Source: Mytilus galloprovincialis (taxonomy: Eukaryota > Mollusca > Bivalvia > Mytilida > Mytilidae). Taken from it: a stretch of 64,000 nucleotides of DNA. The notes beneath the pieces are model-generated. The model made no database searches. It was not told the DNA's origin and was given only the letters and a program-made list of their open reading frames with translations. Location: contig NC_134846.1 in NCBI RefSeq assembly GCF_965363235.1, positions 74,250,724-74,314,723 on the forward strand. Reading direction: 5' to 3'. Both the position numbers and the translations under genes were made by a program. This document shows positions 62,501 through 64,000 of this stretch, in pieces (within the stretch, counting starts at the first letter, position 1; every line of letters begins with the position of its first letter).

Positions 62501-63008
62501 AATGACAAAATCCTACACTGACACAAACTTTTCAAAAGCAGACCCCCAAAAAAAAGATATTTTTACTATCCTAAAGTCATGACAGTAACAATCTCTTCAG
62601 TTTCCCAACTGAAACATTACTCCTTATATGATACTTGTTTTAGCCAACAGTTTGACAGACAGAACAAGAGACAAAGAAGTTTTGAGAAAGATATACTGAT
62701 GCATAATTTAATGCAAATTAAAGATGAAAAAATTTAACATGAAATAATTTAAAAGTGAAATCAAACAGCCCAATTAAAATAAGTAGAATAAATGTGGCAT
62801 AACAGATACCAATTACAATCACTTACTAAAAAAAAGTCAAATAACATTGAATTCTTACCTCTAACTTTAAGCCTTGAGATTGCATGCATGAATCTGTATT
62901 GACAAACACTATGCGACTGCTGTTCTTTATATCAGAGATAATAAATGCTCTGCTGTACTGTCTCAAATGTATTCCATGTGTGGTTTGTGCTGGGTTGGCA
63001 TACCCCAT
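41296..63008 (-). CDS. ASAH2: Neutral ceramidase (gene span, 18 exons, 5' end beyond window)
   Basis: Eighteen exons join in frame into 694 residues plus stop, starting at MGYANPAQTTHGIHLRQYSR. They match neutral ceramidase along the whole length. The enzyme hydrolyses ceramide to sphingosine and fatty acid at the cell surface or in the secretory pathway. Key segments are GTHTHSGPGG (zinc-binding histidine loop), WFAVHCTSMNNTNHL (second histidine region), GDVSPN at about 233-238 (catalytic serine), VPAEFTTMSGRR (zinc-ligand glutamate), SNDYADYV (conserved tyrosine), and a C-terminal beta-sandwich (FIGANPRND, TITWDIPADQQIGTYRIQYF). Residue roles come from family knowledge. The signal peptide and first catalytic strand must lie right of 63008. 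A basic tail of about 40 residues follows the point where human ASAH2 ends. Introns are loaded with repeats. Confidence 0.95.
42174..42259 (-). CDS. ASAH2: Neutral ceramidase exon (WERTFLTVD)
   Basis: 86 bp, residues 567-594 and two bases of 595; WERTFLTVDMLGPGQNWTTV, then YTDGQWPT. The acceptor is TATTTTCAG and the donor is CAAA|GTAATT. Confidence 0.93.
42481..43530 (+). repeat. 70-bp tandem array, 15 copies
   Basis: Units start TACAGAGCACAGAGTTCCAA every 70 bp from 42481 and include ATTGATTGATCAATTACAG. The last three units carry a different variant (ATATCAGCACACTCAGC). It ends in an ATTG microsatellite (43519-43542). It sits in the ceramidase intron between exons at 43930 and 42259. Confidence 0.95.
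43543..43795 (+). repeat. Interspersed repeat next to the 70-bp array
   Basis: TTGTGCTTCAATGCCACTTT, TTTTTCATGGCGGTCATTTT and GTGGGATTCAAACTCACAAC are in a style I associate with common bivalve repeats. The open frame at 43596-43793 has no gene support. Confidence 0.45.
43930..43983 (-). CDS. ASAH2: Neutral ceramidase exon (FIGANPRND)
   Basis: 54 bp in phase 0, residues 549-566, GDSVVVKFIGANPRNDRK. It matches the FVGANPKN motif of the C-terminal domain. The acceptor is TTTTTTCAG and the donor is AAG|GTAGAG. Confidence 0.93.
44193..45998 (+). mobile_element. Family B element, near full length
   Basis: The left end has a small hairpin (AGGCTC TAAA GAGCCT, 44198-44213) followed by CGCTCACCTTGGTCTATG. 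Three core units begin AATTGACTATAAAGGGCAAT near 44436, 44914 and 45414. A GGACGACGAC tract (45887-45950) precedes the terminal hairpin at 45966-45996. It is the same family as about 3600-5971 but from a different subfamily. It lies in the ceramidase intron between exons at 46356 and 43983. Confidence 0.85.
46356..46499 (-). CDS. ASAH2: Neutral ceramidase exon (linker to C-terminal domain)
   Basis: 144 bp in phase 0, residues 501-548; GTPAAPGPNPPNLLDKQLSF, then VFDHAPFGSHYGDVV and onward to SYKQ. The acceptor is CTATTTAG and the donor is CAG|GTATTT. Confidence 0.95.
46884..46979 (-). CDS. ASAH2: Neutral ceramidase exon (AQRYEAGSTIFGPHTL)
   Basis: 96 bp in phase 0, residues 469-500; AQRYEAGSTIFGPHTLEAYI, then QQFEILAEAMAK. 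The acceptor is ACTTTCCAG and the donor is AAG|GTTTGC. Confidence 0.95.
47498..47596 (-). CDS. ASAH2: Neutral ceramidase exon (GLSNDYADYVATFEEYQ)
   Basis: 99 bp in phase 0, residues 436-468; TLVMNGFPADTIPVIAGLSN, then DYADYVATFEEYQ. It holds the conserved active-site tyrosine region. The acceptor is TCTGTAG and the donor is CAG|GTATGT. Confidence 0.95.
47965..48050 (-). repeat. Family F fragment with short hairpin
   Basis: TATAGCCGACCATATGG and GTATGGTTGGCTATA are inverted; the sequence is a diverged inverse of a central part of the family F repeat. It lies in a ceramidase intron. Confidence 0.45.
48117..48156 (-). CDS. ASAH2: Neutral ceramidase micro-exon (TTMSGRR)
   Basis: A 40-bp exon encoding residues 422-435, TTMSGRRTRDAVKK. 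It is required for frame and for the conserved TTMSGRR motif. The acceptor is GTTTACAG and the donor is AAG|GTATAT. Confidence 0.93.
48707..48801 (-). CDS. ASAH2: Neutral ceramidase exon (IVDVQLLRIGQLAL)
   Basis: 95 bp, residues 391-421 and two bases of 422; MSSPYMWEPEIVDVQLLRIG, then QLALIAVPAEFT. It contains the zinc-ligand glutamate of the PxEFT motif (PGEFT in human). The acceptor is TCAATAG and the donor is TTTAC|GTAAGC. Confidence 0.95.
49145..49275. repeat. Long imperfect hairpin
   Basis: The left arm (GTTACAGTGTG, then GGCATATATGGGG, then AGTAAATTCCATAT) pairs with the right arm (ATATGGAATTTACT, then CCCCATATATGCC, then CACACTATGTAAC) around a loop of about 17 nt. It lies in a ceramidase intron; probably a foldback element. 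Confidence 0.75.
50191..50303 (-). CDS. ASAH2: Neutral ceramidase exon (CHKPKPILLDTGE)
   Basis: 113 bp, residues 353-390; SNSTNPFWNLISSFLKAPTA, then EQIACHKPKPILLDTGE. The acceptor is TCACTTAG and the donor is GAG|GTGAGA. Confidence 0.95.
50345..50640. repeat. Interspersed repeat with inverted TATCGCTATTTT motifs
   Basis: TTATCGCTATTTTGTG (about 50349) is inverted at GAAAATAGCGATAAAC (about 50503), followed by GATTATCATTGGTCATCTCA and a second half that mirrors it loosely. It lies in a ceramidase intron. Confidence 0.5.
50891..50972 (-). CDS. ASAH2: Neutral ceramidase exon (PAMGYSFAAGTTDG)
   Basis: 82 bp, residues 326-352 and one base of 353; VKTCKPAMGYSFAAGTTDGP, then GAFNFEQ. It matches the GYSFAAGT(I/T)DG motif of the family. 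The acceptor is TTATTTCAG and the donor is CAAG|GTAAAA. Confidence 0.95.
51238..51342 (-). CDS. ASAH2: Neutral ceramidase exon (ELYDSAK to NATTK)
   Basis: 105 bp in phase 0, residues 291-325; ELYDSAKTMLTGPVDFRHSY, then VDMTKVEVQLNATTK. The acceptor is TTATTTACAG and the donor is AAG|GTTTGT. Confidence 0.94.
51684..53295. mobile_element. Non-autonomous DNA element, 1.6 kb, about 24-bp terminal inverted repeats
   Basis: TGAGACAATATCTGAAAAAG at 51684 is repeated in inverse at 53271-53295 (CTTTTTCAGATATTGTCTCA). The interior has no transposase frame. A second copy of its left end starts at 63770. It sits in the ceramidase intron between exons at 53710 and 51342. The target duplication is unclear. 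Confidence 0.8.
53710..53796 (-). CDS. ASAH2: Neutral ceramidase exon (FGPGKDMFDST)
   Basis: 87 bp in phase 0, residues 262-290; NEMCVAFGPGKDMFDSTKII, then AENQYKKAL. The acceptor is ACATTGCAG and the donor is TTG|GTAAGT. Confidence 0.95.
54353..54481 (-). CDS. ASAH2: Neutral ceramidase exon with catalytic GDVSPN
   Basis: Residues 219-261; ANGKFVAAFAQANEGDVSPN, then TAGPRCLDTGKPC and onward to TCNGR. The serine of GDVSPN is the family's catalytic residue. The cysteines match the disulphide region of the animal enzymes. The acceptor is AAATAG and the donor is AGG|GTAAGT. Confidence 0.96.
54814..54934 (-). CDS. ASAH2: Neutral ceramidase exon (second histidine region)
   Basis: Residues 178-218; SWFAVHCTSMNNTNHLISSD, then NKGYAEQLFEMNK and onward to TFPSF. 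It carries the conserved His of the FAxH motif. The acceptor is TATTTTTTAG and the donor is TTT|GTAAGA. Confidence 0.95.
55301..55378 (-). CDS. ASAH2: Neutral ceramidase exon (DKNMTVLKLVD)
   Basis: 78 bp, residues 152-177 and part of 178; YKHDVDKNMTVLKLVDAEEK, then DIGMI. The acceptor is CTTTCAG and the donor is AAG|GTAAGT. Confidence 0.93.
55613..56140 (+). repeat. About 170-bp tandem array with ACTTCCGGT and ATGGCGG motifs
   Basis: ACTTCCGGT recurs at 55613, 55783, 55951 and 56132. The first three are each followed by ATGGCGG exactly 19 nt downstream (55632, 55802 and 55970). The fourth has lost the second motif and has an A-run. It lies in the ceramidase intron between exons at 59939 and 55378. 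Confidence 0.8.
56430..57240 (-). mobile_element. Decayed non-LTR (LINE) reverse transcriptase, C-terminal part
   Basis: Reading right to left, fragments in several frames align to the end of a LINE ORF2. They are WGMRFNAKKCYILSI with YNLYLGLQISEDLKWTTHI, then LPTRLQKKTAYISLV, then VWDPYTVTNINKLERIQRQV with ARFITIDYKSRE, and finally NSFFVKTVITSNQLDDTVV near the end. The VWDP...LERIQRQVARF block is characteristic of this region in Jockey/CR1/RTE-like elements. Frameshifts and stops separate the pieces, so it is a dead copy. The poly-A tail and 5' part are not seen. It lies in a ceramidase intron. Confidence 0.75.
57640..57920 (+). repeat. Family A fragment
   Basis: CCTAATTCCTAAACCTTAGG and CCAAACTTCCTTTTGTGGTT match family A core units. 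Later TTACAAATCTATTGCCCAAT and ACTGTGCAATTAAAGA match its head region. The order suggests a rearranged or composite copy without termini. Confidence 0.6.
58004..59110 (+). mobile_element. Family C element, near full length
   Basis: It begins AGAGTGCACACGCTGAAATG. It then has about six units of 150 bp, each with CCATGAAAATGAGGTCAAGG and ACACCAAATATAGTTGACC-like motifs. It closes with a GCCGCC tract (59013-59055), CGGATCACTATCCCTATG and a terminal hairpin at 59069-59105. No coding capacity; the Arg-rich minus-strand frame at 59010-59207 reads the CCG tract. It lies in a ceramidase intron. Confidence 0.85.
59111..59620 (+). repeat. Family A fragment (right end)
   Basis: Three core units with TTTTTAGCCCTTAATTCCTA-like motifs end in TTTTGCTGTCGTATAAAAAC (59595-59615), the family A right terminus. 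The head is absent; the left edge abuts the family C hairpin. Confidence 0.7.
59939..60066 (-). CDS. ASAH2: Neutral ceramidase exon (INRSP region)
   Basis: Residues 110-151 and part of 152; SIDRAHSNQKPGNIYVNSGE, then NINRSPTSYLYNPPEERAR. This is the strongly conserved substrate-pocket NRSP segment. The acceptor is TTACTAG and the donor is CCAG|GTAATG. Confidence 0.95.
60389..60565 (-). CDS. ASAH2: Neutral ceramidase exon with GTHTHSGP
   Basis: Residues 51-109: IVKRLKSKYGNLYTERNLC, then ISGTHTHSGPGGFHQYLLYD and onward to EGIIM. It contains the zinc-site histidine loop. The acceptor is TTATTTCAG and the donor is ATG|GTAAAT. Confidence 0.96.
60770..61255. repeat. Degenerate interspersed repeat
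   Basis: Higher CpG content than its surroundings and short iterated phrases such as CACGCTTTCGCTACACTTTT, CATCATGATCC and CACTACAATCATC suggest an old repeat. No coding frame. It immediately precedes a family A copy. Confidence 0.4.
61261..62440 (+). mobile_element. Family A element, shorter divergent copy
   Basis: It begins AACCAGGTGCTCTGCAGGGC then GCTTTATACCACCGCAGACG, and ends TTTTTGCAGTCATATAAAAA. Both termini match the family but are mutated. It has four core units with CCTAAACTGTTGGGACCATA-like motifs. The palindromic array is reduced to one partial unit. It lies in the ceramidase intron between exons at 62859 and 60565. Confidence 0.8.
62859..63008 (-). CDS. ASAH2: Neutral ceramidase, first visible exon
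   Basis: Residues 1-50 of the visible part: MGYANPAQTTHGIHLRQYSR, then AFIISDIKNSSRIVFVNTD and onward to QGLKLE. It is preceded by ATAATTTAG directly before the ATG. In this family that Met is internal (MGYGKSGQ in human), so this is an acceptor and not the translation start. The donor is GAG|GTAAGA. Confidence 0.95.
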
Positions 63009-63769
63009 CTAAATTATTAAAGGTAAATTTGATCAATATTCTGGGGATGATTATGTGCAGAAAGAAAATAAACCCTGCAGTGTGGTCAATCAGGTGCCTG
63101 CCCTAAGTCGGAAGCTTACATGTATGTATTCAGAGGTAAATTTTCATTCTAACTTAATATGTTTTATGTTTCTGTTCCTCACAGAAATTGTTGTTGGTGC
63201 CAAAATTCAAAATCATCCACATTTTTGTATTTTCTAGGCTTGAGATACTTTCAATATCATATTGCTAAAATTCAAACTTAACAGAGTTTCTCCAAGTGTC
63301 AAAACAGATTTTTCAAAAATGTCCATGCCAAAACAGGGTCTGTGTATTACCCAATATATGATTATACACAACTATTTACAGATTTTTTAATATTTTGTTG
63401 GTCTCTGGGATGCTCTCTCATTGATGTATACAACAACCAATACCTACTTTTATCTATTCTAATCTGAACTGATTTCTTGTTTTCATGCCTTTTTCTATTT
63501 TGCGCTGATTTGAGGATGTGCCCTTTTTTCATGTACACTATACCTTCTGGTATTACATTTTCCAGCAATAACAGTTGGAGCAAGGGCATAACTAGGAGAC
63601 ATCTTCAAGTAAGTCAAGCCAATTTGTTTAAAGATTTCCATCAAATGTGCATGTTTTAAAGAAAGAATATGGTCTTTCAGTATGTTTTTAGAAGAGCTCA
63701 TTTTTTTACCTCTATAGAATAAACTGCAAGATGTCATTAGGTTTTTTTATATGGAGTGGAAGTCACATA

Positions 63770-64000
63770 TGAGACAATATCTGAAAAAGTCTAATTTCCA
63801 TGTCCCGCACTTCACCAGCAATTATTTTTTTATTCAACCATCTTTTTTGAAAATTTTAAGTTTCAGTATAAACTAAATTATATAATGCACCATGGCCTGC
63901 CAATTAAACACTCATTCTTATATTTCTTCCAATAAAATATTGTAATTTAAATGTTCAACCCCCCCTAAAATCATGTTGTCCCCTGTGTTTCTTTGAAAAC
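63770..64000 (+). mobile_element. Second copy of the 51684 element, cut by the window end
   Basis: About 230 bp from TGAGACAATATCTGAAAAAG onward are nearly identical to 51684-51913, including the shared C-run and the CTAAAATCATGTTGTCCCCT segment. It runs off the window and lies upstream of the first visible ceramidase exon. Confidence 0.9.

Noticed and set aside
62859..63008. Translation start of ceramidase at the ATG at 63008
   Set aside because: In neutral ceramidases this Met is internal (MGYxxxxQ follows the first beta strand), and an acceptor AG directly precedes it, so the real start is outside the window.

Overview
The window looks like genomic DNA of a bivalve mollusc, most likely a mussel close to Mytilus. 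It is AT-rich and holds metazoan genes with small exons (40-300 bp) and canonical GT/AG introns. It is dense in interspersed elements with tandem-repeat cores and short terminal hairpins of the sort I associate with bivalves. The species is inferred from gene and repeat character, not proven. No prokaryotic features, CRISPR arrays or rRNA genes were seen.

Three protein-coding genes can be rebuilt exon by exon. (1) On the minus strand, about 7265-10272: a multi-pass membrane protein that I tentatively place in the uncharacterised DUF7802 family; five exons are visible and the start codon was not found. (2) On the plus strand, 15575-30199: a complete nine-exon CCDC6 orthologue of 412 residues. 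(3) On the minus strand, 41296-63008: a neutral ceramidase (ASAH2 family) with 18 exons covering 694 residues, including the catalytic GDVSPN segment and the GTHTHSGP zinc-site loop; its N-terminal exon(s) lie beyond the right edge. Genes 1 and 2 are head to head. Genes 2 and 3 are convergent, with about 11 kb between their stop codons. Nothing suggests that the three genes work as a unit: CCDC6 is a coiled-coil scaffold, neutral ceramidase hydrolyses ceramide, and gene 1 is of unknown function.

Most of the remaining sequence is repeats. Family A (about 2.2 kb when complete, subterminal TTTATACGACCGCA inverted repeats) is at 12019-14265, 23233-25495, 30949-33039 and 61261-62440, with fragments elsewhere. 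Family B (about 500-bp tandem core, GAC-rich tract, 14-bp terminal hairpin) is at about 3600-5971 and 44193-45998. Family C (about 150-bp core, CCG tract, terminal hairpin) is around 37.9-40.2 kb and 58.0-59.1 kb. Family D (169-bp core) is at 19845-20637. Several smaller elements have clear inverted termini (2592-3045, 14861-15010, 22675-22963, 37092-37794, 51684-53295). Tandem arrays lie at 28491-28666 (60 bp), 40343-40966 (48 bp), 42481-43530 (70 bp) and 55613-56140 (about 170 bp). A decayed non-LTR retrotransposon is at 56430-57240.

I did not find a convincing new multi-gene system. The observations most worth a second look are: terminal hairpins of family B that keep pairing through a compensatory change; a pair of inverted 15-bp arrays in CCDC6 intron 1; a 48-bp minisatellite open on both strands; a tandem array with ETS-like and YY1-like motifs at a fixed 19-nt spacing; and a duplication carrying the exon 8 splice donor of CCDC6.
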